A stretch of 64,000 bases of DNA from Breviolum minutum Mf 1.05b.01 (Eukaryota; Sar; Dinophyceae; Suessiales; Symbiodiniaceae). The stretch is from NCBI GenBank assembly GCA_000507305.1, contig DF239240.1, positions 192,493 through 256,492 on the forward strand. The letters are read 5' to 3'. The notes under the pieces are model-generated. The model was given only the letters and a program-made list of their open reading frames with translations, searched no databases and was not told where the DNA came from. Numbering within the stretch: the first letter of the stretch is position 1; every line of letters begins with the position of its first letter. Shown piece after piece: positions 9,317 through 20,822 of the stretch. The position numbers were made by a program, and so were the translations under genes.

Positions 9317-12300
9317 CCATTGGCCATCGTATTTTCGTCCGTCGGGCCAGGAGAACCTTAAACCAGCAAAGGGAGGCAGCATGTCTGTGCAACCAAAAGA
9401 AATGCACCAACAAACAGCGCCAATCGATCTCCGACTGCGACGAACACAAGTGACACGAGAATTAGTGAGTCTTGTTGATGGGTATTTCAAGCCTTCAGCG
9501 GCATGCATGAAGTGAAACCTTCCCACGATGTTACAGCGATCGATCTGATCTTGCAGAGCTTCATCCAGTTTCCTTTGTTCGATTTCATCAGACTTGGCAG
9601 TTTTCGATGGAAACACTTCAGGTCCCCCGGCACCCCATGTCCATCTTTCGAATCCTTAGGTTGCGAATAGGAACAATCATTCTTTTGGGAGGCTTGGATA
9701 TGAGACAGTGCAGTGATAACCAGTGCGTAAGTCTCGCCGGCTGGTGTATGACTTTGGGTTTAAGATGACGATAGTAGTATGTTGGATTGCAGTTGCTAAG
9801 GAAAAACAGTTGAAACACAACTACACTTTGCTCTTTGTGATGTTCATGCAAGGGTAGAACTCCAGCCTGCGTCAAACAAAAACAGGCTGTCAATTGCTGT
9901 TTTATTTACGCCCTTGCAGCTACGTTTGTAATAGAGCTGAACAGTCAGACTGCCAGGGCTGAGGGATCAAAAAAAAAAAAATCGGATCAAAAAAAAAATA
10001 AAAATGAGATCAANGATTTTATTTTTTTTTTGATTCCTCTCCCCAGACTGAACAGAAAGGAAGAGACTGCGTCTCCAAGCTGCCAAAAAAGATGGAGCTC
10101 AAGGCTTGCGGGACCCAGCCATTGCTTGATGATTCCCACTGGAAATCGCTCAGACCATCAGCTAAGCTTTCCACTTCCTTGTATTGCCCTTCCTTGCGTT
10201 GGTGCCACATTGCTGGAATTTCAAGTTGGATGTGACTCTCAATGTGGGTTTCACTTCAAGAGAAAACATCGGAAATTCAAGGGGTGCACAAGGAGATTGT
10301 GTCTGGGCTGTGGCTTCCATCCAAATCATTCAAAAAGCAAGCCTTCATGGAGCAAGCCTGGCGACCCAAGGAACTCGATACAGACAGATAAGAAACTGAG
10401 TTTCCAAGCATACGTGCGCCCATCTGCCCACGTGAAGACGCCATGGCCATGCATACGATTGTTGACCTCAACATACATATCTGACAGCAGCAAGCAATGC
10501 CTCCTCGTCCTACTTCATGCTAGCACCAAACAACAACTTGTACAGCTTGGTGCCCCAAACCCACTGACCTTGGAATCTCCGGCCATCTCCCTGGAACAGG
10601 AAAGGTTCCAATGGTCGCAGGAGGCAGTTTGCAATCCTTCTCATCTTCATCCCATACTCATACAATACTGCTTCCTGCTGCTACAGAATCTGAGACTACG
10701 ATGTGATTAAATTGAAATTGCCACAGCAATCTACTTATAGTGAGTCTCCTTTCTGCGAAGTTCAGAGCAATCAGACAAACAGGACAAGGCTTGCCCAAAT
10801 GTAGAGCCCTTCGCCATTGATCTCGTTGTCGCGGAAGCCGCCCTCGTCGTTTCCAGCGTATACTATGTGACATGAGACGGAAAAAATCAGGTAAAATCGA
10901 AATTGGTGTCAATGGTGAATCCCAGTACCATAGCAATGACATCACCAAGAGGTAGCAAGGGTCTTGCTTTTTCGTTCTGACCATGTCTTCTTGGCATGCT
11001 AAAAAATCTATACAAATACTCCGTGTGCCGCGTGCAAATTCTGTCGGTAGAATCAACAATTTCTTCAGCAGTCCCTGAGGGGCTCGGTCCTAGTGAACCT
11101 GGACTCCAATTTCCAATGCATGATTAATAGTTGCATGATAACTATATAATTTATGGTTCTAATTACTTCCCTTTCAGATCTCTGAAATCCCATTGTCCGG
11201 TACAGCGCAAACTGCTCGAGTTAATTTTGAACATTCTCTGCCTCGTAGCTGGAGCGGTCCGCCCAACTAAAGCTGCCATGGCCGTTCTTTCGACCCTCCT
11301 CAAAAAGGTACGCAAGGAACGCTCCAAAACTCTCGGGCTCCAAAATCAGCTTCATGTGGATTCAGTGTGGTTTCAATTTTTGAGTTTGGAACCAGGTACT
11401 CCCCTTGGTATCTGGCACCTCAGCACAGATATCAACCACCCTTTACCCCCAGAATCACCCACAGTAGATGTTCGGATGAATTGCTTCCTGGAGATCCCTA
11501 CCATCGGGCCACAGCTCGATACCCCGTCCGTGCCTCAGTGGGGGGAAAACATTCGCAAATGCAGACTCTACATAATGCTGCTGAGATTGACCATCCCACA
11601 AAATGATCATGATATATATATATATGGTTATATCGGTATAATATTGTATATATATTATATACGTATACATTATATTCGATCTTCATTTCACTTGTAAAAT
11701 TCTAAGAACATCATCTAGCGCTCCCCCAAGTAGTTGAGGATGAGCATAATGCCACCTGGTGGAACCTTCAAGGACCCACCCCGCAATCTCCGCCAAGAAG
11801 CTGCTTGTCTTCTTTCCATTGTCCTTCGTAGCGGGAGCCATCTGCATGTTGGTACCTCAGCATCCCATCCCGCTCTTGAAGCCCCATTTCTGCAATGGAC
11901 CAAACTTCAAAGTCTCAAGTCGTTCCCACCTCCCCGTGCTCCTTCAGTGATCTCTAGCAAATATTCTGGTTGATGGGAAAACAAATGGGATCGCAATGAA
12001 ATCAAGAAATTTTAACTTGAAGCCAAGGTCGAGCAGCAAATTTGCCGTTCTCTGCGTCAAAAGTCCAAGACTGAGGCTCCCTGCATTCCTTGTCCATGTG
12101 CCTTGTCTGCTTGCCAGTGGCCTTCGTAGACCTCTATATTGTTTTCCCATCAACGAGAAAAGATAAGGTTTTTTCTGCACGGCTGTTGATGGTGCCAGGT
12201 TGTGTTTCTTACTTTGTCCTCACATATCACTAATCAGATTTTTGAACTTCCTCCATTCACAAAAGACAATTGACAGCTCTAAAGGTTGTACCCTTGAGGC

Positions 12301-13034
12301 CCCCTGCATCACCGTCTACATGCTCGAAGCGGCCTTGTCCATGGGCTTTGTCCATCACCTGGGCCAAAATGGCTTGACACAAGTCACCTTCTTTACCTCT
12401 TGGAAACTTTTGTTTATTAAAAAAATGTCGAAACATGTCAAAACACCTTAAAAATTAAGGTGCAGCAATTCAATAATTTGTCAATGGAAGAGGCTTTTTC
12501 CAACCATTCTCTCACAAACTGCCTTGTTGGGCTCCCCACCCATTGCCCACAATATCTGGCACCATCAGGCCACATCTGGAGAGGGGATGAAATTCTGAGT
12601 TGCAGCTGCGCGCCCTTCACTTTTTGTCTACGGCCGTTCCATTCATGAACCCCAAGTGCTCCGAACCTGCCTAAAAATGGATTTGTCTTCGAAGGGGTCG
12701 CAAAAACGGGACATTGACTCTTGATATTCTTCGTACATTGTGATTCCGGGAAGTTTGTTACGCAAATGTGCAGGAATCAGTGTCAGCAAGGAAAAATAAG
12801 GTCCCGTTGTTCTTAACCGCCCTTTGAATTATACCATTGCTGTCCTGTTCTCCGTGGCCATGTCGCATCTCTCCCATCCTGCCAAAGGAAGATGCTCTCC
12901 AGTCGCAATTCAACCCACAACCTCTGCGGCTGGGGCTCCCACCAAGAGCCATTGTAAGTGGCACCATTCTCGTACCTCACGACGTCAAAGCTCCCAGTTG
13001 AGGGAATTTCCGGAAAACCTTCCCAACCCTTGAC
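9317..13034 (-). CDS. MORN-repeat protein gene, multi-exon, partial model
   Basis: At least seven minus-strand exons encode MORN repeats, the roughly 23-residue motif of the form Y-x-G-x-W-x(6)-HGxG-x(4)-DG. MORN proteins bind membranes or act as structural linkers, and are common in protists. Visible motifs in gene order are 'RYENGATYNGSWW' plus 'GEMRHGHGE', 'WPDGARYCGQW' plus 'KAHGQGRFEHVDGD', 'QHADGSRYEGQWKEDK', 'YAGNDEGGF', 'GEGLYIWGDGRRFQGQW', and 'FSWPDGRKYDGQW'. A coiled-coil exon at about 9530-9620 ('EIEQRKLDEALQDQIDR') lies between the last two. Exon boundaries fall inside the repeats, and the joined sequence restores the motif, which supports the model. No catalytic domain was found. 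The gene start is probably near or above 13.03 kb and the end is not defined. Confidence 0.75.
9985..10036. repeat. A/T homopolymer foldback with an ambiguous base
   Basis: A gatc plus A-run is followed within about 25 bases by its complement, a T-run plus gat. This gives an almost perfect A/T hairpin. The only undetermined base of the window (n, position 10014) sits at the loop edge, so sequencing difficulty here is likely. Confidence 0.7.
10540..10862 (-). CDS. MORN gene: exon pair joined by a GC-AG intron
   Basis: Exon 10795..10862 starts after cacatag and encodes 'YAGNDEGGF' and 'NGEGLYIW'. It ends on a codon boundary directly before GCAAGC. The next exon starts at 10590 after gttccag on a codon boundary and reads 'GDGRRFQGQWVWG'. 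Joining them yields the canonical MORN string 'GEGLYIWGDGRRFQGQW', so the GC donor is well supported. No GT donor in this position keeps the motif. The 3' edge of the second exon is approximate. Confidence 0.7.
11610..11665. repeat. AT-rich microsatellite
   Basis: Runs of TA/AT dinucleotides. Similar tracts lie at 21050-21150, 21880-21965, 29605-29650 and 32783-32800. Non-coding. Confidence 0.9.
11780..12575 (-). CDS. MORN gene: three exons that join in phase
   Basis: Exon 12540..12575 is exactly 12 codons (MWPDGARYCGQW) between ctctccag and GTGGGG. Exon 12292..12358 starts after ggcccag, contains 'KAHGQGRFEHVDGD' and ends one base into a codon at GTACAA. Exon 11780..11889 starts after attgcag with the two missing bases, contains 'RYQHADGSRYEGQW' and ends at GTGGGT. 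The joins restore consecutive MORN units, which makes these boundaries reliable. The 3' boundary of the last exon is less certain because a GC donor a few codons earlier would also fit. Confidence 0.7.
12835..13034 (-). CDS. MORN gene: first visible exon pair
   Basis: Exon 12922..13034 (right edge approximate) contains 'DVVRYENGATYNGSWW'. It ends two bases into a codon at a GTTGTG donor. Exon 12835..12878 starts after ctttggcag, reads 'MGEMRHGHGEQDSN' and ends at the donor GTATAA. The phases fit, giving a complete MORN unit. The intron between them would be only 43 bases. Confidence 0.6.
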
Positions 13035-13350
13035 ACTAAGGCTGCGGCGTGAAGAGTGGCCTGAGATCCATAAAATTTATGAGGGATACATGCAATTTGG
13101 GACACTTAGACTTGAAACTAATACTACGACACACCACTACGTCTTTACGCGGACAGGGCATGATTGGATGTATGAAACCTGCTTGTTGGAGGTGTTGCCA
13201 AATATTTGAGCTTGCTGACACAAGTCTGGTTCTACAAGTCTGTGATGCTCCATATTTTTCTCAGACATGTTGTGCGACAAGCTAGGAACATCAACAGCAA
13301 AATGCCCAGCCAATACTCAGACTAGGGGTATCTCATGGTATCTGGGGACT

Positions 13351-13437
13351 CTACCGGACTTCGCTCGGCCCTGAAGCCTTCTCTTCATTGAAGTTGACGG
13401 AGTTCTCAGTCGGAGCCACGGTTGGCCCAAGGCGACG
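13351..13437 (-). CDS. Probable last exon of an unidentified gene
   Basis: After an acceptor ending cttctgag, 28 codons run to a TAG. They include 'RRLGPTVAPTENSVNFNEEK' and 'SGPSEVR'. The composition is natural. It lies about 300 bases upstream of the first MORN exon and would mark the 3' end of the preceding gene in the one-way array. Its upstream exons were not resolved. Confidence 0.45.
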   Translation of the reverse strand, partial: RRLGPTVAPTENSVNFNEEKASGPSEVR

Positions 13438-13439
13438 CT

Positions 13440-16400
13440 CAGAAGCAAACTGCAAACTCCGAGGCATGTGACGCTTCAGCACTGAGCAACCACGCATCGC
13501 CGTCGGCATCGTCTACATCGCATCTTAGCACAAATGACACCCGGACACACTGGGAGTACAGGGTCGCAAGTTCAGCTCCAAGTGCTGGTAGTCAGCTTTA
13601 CCATCACAATGATTCTGAGAATGTTTCAGGATTTGCCATGTCATGGTGTTTTTTTCATCTTCTTTTGGTCGACAATAAATGACTCTGTATGACTTTCTAG
13701 CACCGCAGTTTTCAGGCTACCGGACAAGCAATGACTTGACCGGCCACCCATAGTGAGCTGTAAATTTCGGACGGGGTCGCCGTGCAGCCTGTGCGAGCTG
13801 AAGGAGTTTCATCAAAATCCTCAAGTGTATTTTCCAGATGCCTGCCTCTGGATATCAGCTGCCACTAGGTGGATTTGGGCCGAAATGAGGCCGGTGTCCA
13901 ATCCGCAGTTGAACTAATACAAAATTTGAATTGAGCATTGCATAGCGTTTGAAGACCAGAAAACAAAACACTACGGTAGTAGTTCTCGGGCAAGCCGGGG
14001 GCAGAAGTTCAGTTGAACAGGACCAATGTGTGCAAGAAAGGAGTTGCCCATAAAATTTGTGTCTGAATGAGCGTGCTGACTTTCCGTTTGTTCAGCACAA
14101 CAGTACCACCACCAAAACAGTACAAGACGCAGAAGAACAAGAACAACGGCAATGACAACAAGAAGAGGAAAAAGAACAACGTCAACATCAACAGTACTCG
14201 AAGACTATGTTTGTCCCGCGCGACAGCAAAACACATGAAACGTCCAAAACAATGCACAGTGCACTGAAATGCACTGAGTAACCCTGGGATGCAAAACACC
14301 CTAACAATACGTACACTTGCACCTACTCTTTGTTCATGTTCAAACCACCCAACTTCATAGAACAAAGCAACTTTGAAAGCCACTTTGTGTTGTTTCAAAC
14401 AACAGTTGTCAAAAGATGTCAGACGTGTCAAAGCAGAAATCCCCGCACCTCCAATTCGACAGCTCCCCTGGCAATGGATAGAACCAGTGGAGCTGCAGCT
14501 AAGCATGGGAGATCTCACTCCATTACCAACAAGATTCTCTGGACAAATGACAAATGATAACAAATGAACACTCGTAGGTGAGGCACGCAACTCCTTTTTT
14601 GCCACACGGCAGTGTTTCAGAACGTGGCCAATCCGATTTCGACTGCAGAGATCCATCCCAACCCCTTCAGTTTGGATCAGTACATTGCATCACTGGATCA
14701 GCAATGATGGGGCACACCCTACGAGGGTGTCTGGGAGGCGGAACTCTGGGCATGCACCCGCGCAAGTCGTTGGTGATAGCATCGGCCAAGTAAATGCGCA
14801 ACGAAATTAGGCGACCATTTATGAATAGTTGACATCTAAGGGATAACCATAACCTGGCCTAGAAAAAAGAATATCACTTAAATGCTGAGTGTTGCATTTG
14901 AGATTCTCTGAAATGTATGTTCTTTCTCATATCATCAGTCTTACACCGGAAAAGAGTCGACCTCAGAGCCGGCACGCAGCACACTCAGCAAAATGAGGTC
15001 CAGAAAAGACTCCTGATAGCAAGATGGATTTCATGACGCCTGAAGCACCTTTGTCCCAAAAGTAGCCAATTTGAATAGATACACTAAATACAGTGGCATA
15101 GCAATGTTTCCATTTTGAGGAACAAATCACTTTGTCACTTCCTGAAAAAAACAAACATCACATCTTCATTGCCTCTATCCAAACTTTGTGGATTCCGTAC
15201 CTTCCGGAACTCCAACGAATTGCTGGCCGTCCTACTTCCATCCAGGTGCAACACGGCCTGACGGTGTTTTTGTTGCCCTTAGGTCATCGTTTTGTGATGG
15301 AAAGAATGAATTGGGGTGTGTGGTGATTTAGCAAAGAATTGCTGAACAGCGCGTGAAAGAATCAAAGCTGGCAGAATAGCAAAAAAAAGATGTCATGTGC
15401 TGTCAACGGAAGCAAGGTCAACGGGAAGCTCATCCAAGGATTCTGGAGGAATCTCATCGACTCATCGAATCTCTCCCCGACCTGTGCCACCTCGACCATC
15501 TCTTCGGCCTTGGCCACTTAGATCTTCGGATGTTTAAAACCCAGGTTCTGGGGGCACGGGGAGCTATCAAAATATTAGCAAAATCCTTCAAATTGGCAAT
15601 CCACACTTTTGTTCTCGCCTGCTTTATCGATCTCCATCATCTAAGATTGATTTGGGCTCAATGCTCAATGCCAGTGATGTTTGCGTGCGGCTGATGTAGT
15701 CAGTATGTTTTTAATGCACATAAAGACCCCTTATAGCTCGGAGTAATAGTGGATAGATAAAACATTTCATTGTCCATCAGCAACTTCCTATGACATTAAA
15801 AAACATCCTGGTGGTTCCATGTAGTCAAGGCACCATTCACGCCATTGGCTCTACCAGGCGCCTCGGAAGCCCATGGTGGTCATGAGTGATGGGACCCGGA
15901 TCAGTTGATGGGCCCAGTTGATCTGAGGTTTGAGAAAAGACGATAAAGGGTTGATAAAATGTGGACAATGCCAAGTGATTGATTAAGCTGATATGAGTTG
16001 ATATCGGTTGATAATAGTAGTTCCTACCAGTTGATAAAGGTTGATGCAAGTTGAGACCCGTTGAGATAGATTGAGATGAGTTGATAGTCGACAAGATGAT
16101 GTGAGCAGATGTCATCCTGTCAACTCTGCAAAGCTGTCCGGGGGCCCAAACGTTCGTCCACCAATCTTTGCCATTACCTCAGAACAAAGTGCTGAACATG
16201 ATGACCTGGCATGCTCATGTTGACTGGCTCAATCCAGGTTTTGGCTGAGCCTCTTGGCATCAGCTAAATCATCCTCCCTTCAGTCTGATCTGTTTGAAAT
16301 TTGTTATTTCTTGGAAACAAGCTAAGATCCCGAACCCCTGCGAGCTCCCCAACCATCCTGGCACACAGACAGTTTACATGCCAGACATGGCATCAGGAGG

Positions 16401-16690
16401 TGAACATCTGTGGAGCAGGAGTCCTGCATGTCGTGCTCAGGCCACCAGCTGCTTTCACCTGACTTCATCGTTGACAAATTCCATTCCAAACTCCTCATGA
16501 ACCAAGAGAAGGAGAAGGAATGCTACAACAAGCAATCAACACCTGAAAGATTTGTTGATACCAAAGACTGCTCCTTTGGCAAGAGTCATTCACAACAAGT
16601 GAGACATAACACAACAGTATACACTCGCGCATCAATTTCAAAACAGTCTGTTTGGCAGCTAAGATTGAAACCGTACCAATGGTCCTGCAG
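13440..16690. other. Stretch without a resolved gene
   Basis: Open frames exist on both strands, the longest being 215 codons on the minus strand at 14009-14656. That frame is dominated by low-complexity Leu/Phe runs opposite an AAC/AAG-rich plus strand. I found no pair of convincing splice sites with natural protein between them. Introns or intergenic DNA are the likely content. Confidence 0.4.
15898..16095. repeat. Degenerate GTTGAT minisatellite
   Basis: The motif gttgat or gttgag occurs about fifteen times in 200 bases at irregular 10-15 base spacing. Examples are 'agttgatatcggttgataat' and 'gttgagatagattgagatga'. It looks like an old, diverged short tandem array. Confidence 0.7.
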
Positions 16691-16694
16691 TGGA

Positions 16695-16810
16695 GGAATT
16701 CGGAAGCTCAGTACTAGAGTAAGGTAGAGTAAGGAATTCGGAAGCTCAGTGAAGATAGAAAGCAGAAATGCCTGAATTGACCACATTACCAGAGTAAGGT
16801 AGAGTAAGTA
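16695..16810. repeat. Local interspersed duplication
   Basis: The string ggaattcggaagctcagt occurs twice, 38 bases apart. The string agagtaaggtagagtaag also occurs twice, about 75 bases apart. A recent small duplication in non-coding DNA next to an exon boundary. Confidence 0.75.
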
Positions 16811-16811
16811 C

Positions 16812-17577
16812 TTTCAGCTGCTCATTCACAAACACACTCTTCCACCATTTTGATGTTCCAGTGCTACAATCAATAGCAAGTAGAATCGATCCCGAGTCAG
16901 GAGTCACTATATGCATGTGAAATGAGCTGGGGATTTCGGTCGTGCAATGTCTTGCTATTTTCAAGACTCAGGTGTTGAAAATTGTTGACTCGGAATTGAT
17001 GCCCTACAAGTGAAGCACTGTCCTGCCAGTGTTGCTTGGTACCATTCGTACCTGCATATGGGCTTCAATGACCCACAAAAAGGGCTCTATTTGTTGAAGT
17101 ATGAAGAATATCCTGCAGATACGCAGTACATTGAAACTCCAGCAAAGCCGATGACAGGTTCATCCCTCTTGTCTCATGTTTTCGAGCAGCCATGGGTTGT
17201 AACAGCCCGTGTTTATCCACTCTTCCCTTGGCTTCTCAAGGCCTGTTCGTTGGATATGTGCAGATTGATCCTTGGGCTCTGGATTTTTGCTCTTCTCCTT
17301 GCACGAGCTGATATCCAAGACTCATATGACTCAATATGGCAAAGTGAAGCCCACAAAATGAAGTTGAGTGCTCAAACCACCGTAAATCCATGCCACCCCC
17401 CGTTGTTTGCCCCTTGCTCCTCACCCAATCGTTTTCGATTGGCTCCTTTACCGCCTCAAAAAGGGAGACCAATTGGGTTACTGGTTGGCATCCCAATTTC
17501 TCTTGGAGATCCAACTTGATCCCTTTCCCAGGAAATGTCATTACATCAGCAACATCCATGGCAAGGAGCACAAATAG
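16812..17577 (-). CDS. Exons with a PQQ-propeller-like blade
   Basis: Exon 17425..17577 (51 codons) begins after gcaccag and ends at GTGAGG. It contains 'DVADVMTFPGKGIKLDLQEK' and 'QLVSLFEAVKEPIENDW'. A short stretch near 17114-17166 reads 'EPVIGFAGVSMYCVSA'. Exon 16812..16926 begins after atccccag and ends at GTACTT, with 'VTPDSGSILLAIDCSTGTS' followed by KWWKS. The pattern 'LLAIDCSTGTSKWW' resembles the beta-propeller blade signature of PQQ-like repeat proteins (vyAlDaaTGkxxW). One blade is weak evidence, so a WD-like or other propeller is possible. The exons share strand and spacing, but phases between them were not all closed. Confidence 0.5.
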
Positions 17578-18209
17578 CTGGTGCAACCTTCATAAGTTGA
17601 TGGGGCAAGCTCACAAGCCCCAGTGCCTAGGGAAATCTTCACTTATTTTGAAACCATTTCTGTCGCTAAAAGCCAAGAGTAAGGAAGAAAGTATGACCTC
17701 ACCCACCCACACTGACTTTGCCTGCACCTTTGGCTGGCTGCTCCTGCTATCATGGAATGAGGTGCCATGAGATGGCTACAATCTGCACAACCAAAACCTG
17801 TGACATGATTTGTATTTGCAAAAGAGTACGCCAAGCGTCAGTAGCCAGGTGCACTCTGAAATTCTCCGGCCTCCTTCTTCGTTTGAGTCTTGATGGGAGC
17901 CTCCATGCTATACACAGCATACTACTTGGGATCAAGACAGACACAAGAGTGGCTATGACAAGCCCACTTCACTCATTGAAGATACATCCAACTCTCATCC
18001 TTTAAGCTCTGTCCCCATCTCACCAACCCAAAAGGCTCACCTTGGTCTCAGGAACCTTGGTCTCAGGCACCTTCCTGTCAGGATGCGGTATTTTCCGGAG
18101 GTTTTGGTACGGAACAAATCACCAGAAGGAACCTTTTACAGTATCTTCTTTGATGCTATCTACAACAAGTGGGCACTGTACAAATGGGTTCGGGCACTCT
18201 GCGTGACAC

Positions 18210-19331
18210 CTATTTCATAAGAAAGGGCAATGTCTTTCAGTTGAGTCAGAGATTGCCTCAGAGCCTGCCACACACCCCAAGTGTTCACTGAGACGCCCCA
18301 CTTTACATCCACCTGAGCTTTGTGTTGGGGGACTGATGTACGATTGGTGGGAGCGTAATGTGCCTTTTGGCAACTCTGAATTCGGAGTGCCAAAGGATCC
18401 AATTTGGTCCCCTCGCAGTTTCTTCCACAATCAAAAACCCGAAAAACATCTGCAAAGTCTCAAGCTACATTTCTGACCTCTAGAGCCTCAGGGTTGATGA
18501 ATCACTGGCCCAACATCCGCTTCCAATCTTATCCACCTGTCTACTGCAAGTGGCCTCTGGAGGTGCTGTGATGGCTTTCTTGTCCTCACGGAGCATGGCA
18601 CATGACACGCGGGCGATGCGTTTCCTGTCTCAAAACTGATGGCACGACGAAACGCACCTCCTTGCGCTTCTGACTTAACCGAAGCTCATCTGCTGTCTTC
18701 TTTAGTGTCTGGCGCCTCATCGCGACAGTCCAAAGTAGGACAAACGAAGAAGCATTAAACTCATGCTTTTGGGAAACAGTCTGCGTGACCTGATATGAAT
18801 TTATGTTTTATCGCAACTACATAGTGGGTACTGAAGACAAGAATTGGATTAACAATATGATGTGAGCATTGGTCAGCTGTGGACAGCTGAGACCCCTTGC
18901 AGCCGACTGTGCTCCAAGAAGTCTTCTAGGTCCTCTACTACCTGCACAGCATGCCGGATGTACCCCTCCCAAACCGCTAGTGCAACTCTGTTTCCAGTGG
19001 TTCAAGTTTTGTAGTCCCACTAAGGATTCAAGGGTCAAACAAGTCTTCTCGAAGTCTTCACACTCCAACCCAACCCCACTGATGACCTCCGCCTCCAGCT
19101 CGTCATCCACAATGAAAGTCTCCTAATGGTTGGCAACATAGCAATCAACAGAACTGGTGGTCTTAGACGTTGCAGCTATTTCACCCTCATAGACTTTCTT
19201 CGGTGAAAGATCATAGAACACCAGCTGTCCTCATCGCCCTCCTCTGCTCGTTTCTTCTTTTTTCGCTTCTTGGATGAGCCTTCGGCCTGCCCAAAGAAAC
19301 GACCCCACTGACACAGTTTGAGCAGCCCATC
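18210..19331 (-). CDS. Three exons of an unidentified gene with a basic patch
   Basis: Exon 19222..19331 starts after gatgtaacag and ends at GTGTTC. It contains 'LLKLCQWGRFFGQAEG' followed by a strongly basic run (KKRKKKKR) and an acidic run, which looks like a nuclear localisation signal. Exon 19021..19119 has 33 codons between attaggag and GTGGGA and is acidic ('DDELEAEVISGVGLECEDFE'). Exon 18210..18332 lies between acatcag and GTGTCA and contains 'AQVDVKWGVSVNTWGVWQAL'. They probably belong to the gene that continues into the propeller-like exons to the left. Confidence 0.6.
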
Positions 19332-19693
19332 CTGTTACATCCATCATCATCACTGTAACATACAACCTCATCACTGTAACTAATTAGTGTCTTGGTAACT
19401 GAAGGTTCTACCTGTCTGAGCATCCTCGGACATTTTTAGCATATGTGCCATCACGCAATCATCCTACTCGTTGAACGGGCAATGATTTTTTCAGTGGAAC
19501 AGAACGCCACAGGAATTGTGCAGGTGCCATGTACCCACGGGGCTTCTTAGGACCTTTATGGCCTTTTCACAAATGCACACTTAGAGGGTTGTGAAAGATC
19601 TAATGTATGTGTATATACGTATATACATGTATATGCAGTATATATCAGTAAATAAATGTAAGTACACCATCCGAGCCCGAGCCGTTTTGGCAG

Positions 19694-19807
19694 CTATCCA
19701 GTGAAGCAGTGAAGCTCCAGGTCGCCACACGTTGGCATTGGTAGCCTGTGAAGGTACCTCAGCAGACTTGCAAACCAGAACTGGTCGGTGCTGCTGGTTC
19801 CTACTTT
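19694..19807 (-). CDS. Probable last exon of an unidentified gene
   Basis: After gttgcaag, 37 codons lead to TAG, including 'TSSTDQFWFASLLRYLHRL' and 'CGDLELHCFTG'. The composition is natural. The stop may be the gene end, or the exon may leave through a GA-type donor at 'GATAGC' just before it. Confidence 0.45.
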   Translation of the reverse strand, partial: KVGTSSTDQFWFASLLRYLHRLPMPTCGDLELHCFTG

Positions 19808-20822
19808 CTTGCAACGATTGTTAGCACAAGACCCCCAGTTATGAAGCGGTCGCGAATTTTGCATCCAACGCACAAATATGCAGAGCAGGCATTGTACATC
19901 ACATAATGACTATATCATGATAGCATGTTGATATATGTAAGTATGATCCCGTTTCGCACTCGTTGATCAGTCGGCAAAACATAACATATCTAGGACAACG
20001 GGGTTTATGGACGCCTGTTTTTGGGACACCACAATTCTGCCCTACTGGCACTGCAAAACATAGCTGTAGCATGTTCATGCTCCATTTGTGCCATGGTCAA
20101 AAGTGGCTATAAGGGGAATGGTCATCTAATCATTACCAGGAAATTCTTTTCATGGCTATAGAAGGATCTATAAGGTTGATGACCATCCTTTAGGAGTTTC
20201 AACCCCAGCAACTTTTCATCACAATGCATCATCCATCCACCAGACTCCAAAGCTGATGGTCTGGGGCCCTGGCGCTTGTATGATGATTGTGGTTATGATT
20301 GTTGTGATGATTGTGGGGAGCCTTTCGTCGTTCCAAATCATTGGCATGCGACCTGCATGCTATTGAAATTGCTTCAAAGATGCAGGGAGGTTTGCAGTCA
20401 AAATCCGAAGCACGAACAACGCTTTGGGGGAAGCCAAAGTCCCAGGCAAGATGATGCACAACAAAGGAACACTCGACAAAGCAAGAACTACAAATGCTAA
20501 GTCGACCCCCAAATGACGTTCCCTGTACCCTCTATGTGCAAGTTCTTCACAAGCCATCCATTCCTCCCAGAACTTACAAATTGAGGGAATACTGACCCTA
20601 TCTCAGCTTGCACCTCTCCCAAGCACGTTCGACCTTCAAGGTTGACCACAAGTGAACAAATCCATTGGTTTGTTTCTTCGGGGAAGAATTCTGCATCTTC
20701 AGTTCCGAAAAGTTGGATGTCTCAAATGTCTCATGCCCTTATGTGTTGGTCAGGCCAAAAAAGGATGGCAAAATGCAGTGGATAGTGATACACTTTGCCG
20801 GGAGCCATCAAAGTTGTTCGGT
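19808..20822. other. Stretch without a resolved gene
   Basis: It contains short AT-rich tracts and open frames with unnatural composition. A minus-strand candidate at 20360-20500 (hydrophobic, 'VVLALSSVPLLCIILPG') is not supported by clear splice sites. No gene is called. Confidence 0.35.

Noticed and set aside
14009..14656. 215-codon minus-strand frame
   Set aside because: Driven by low-complexity Leu/Phe/Val runs opposite an AAC/AAG-rich tract; no splice or start support.
17010..17519. 169-codon plus-strand frame with natural-looking composition
   Set aside because: It overlaps a well-bounded minus-strand exon (17425-17577) with strong acceptor and donor, and other minus-strand stretches. 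Treated as a shadow, though not impossible.
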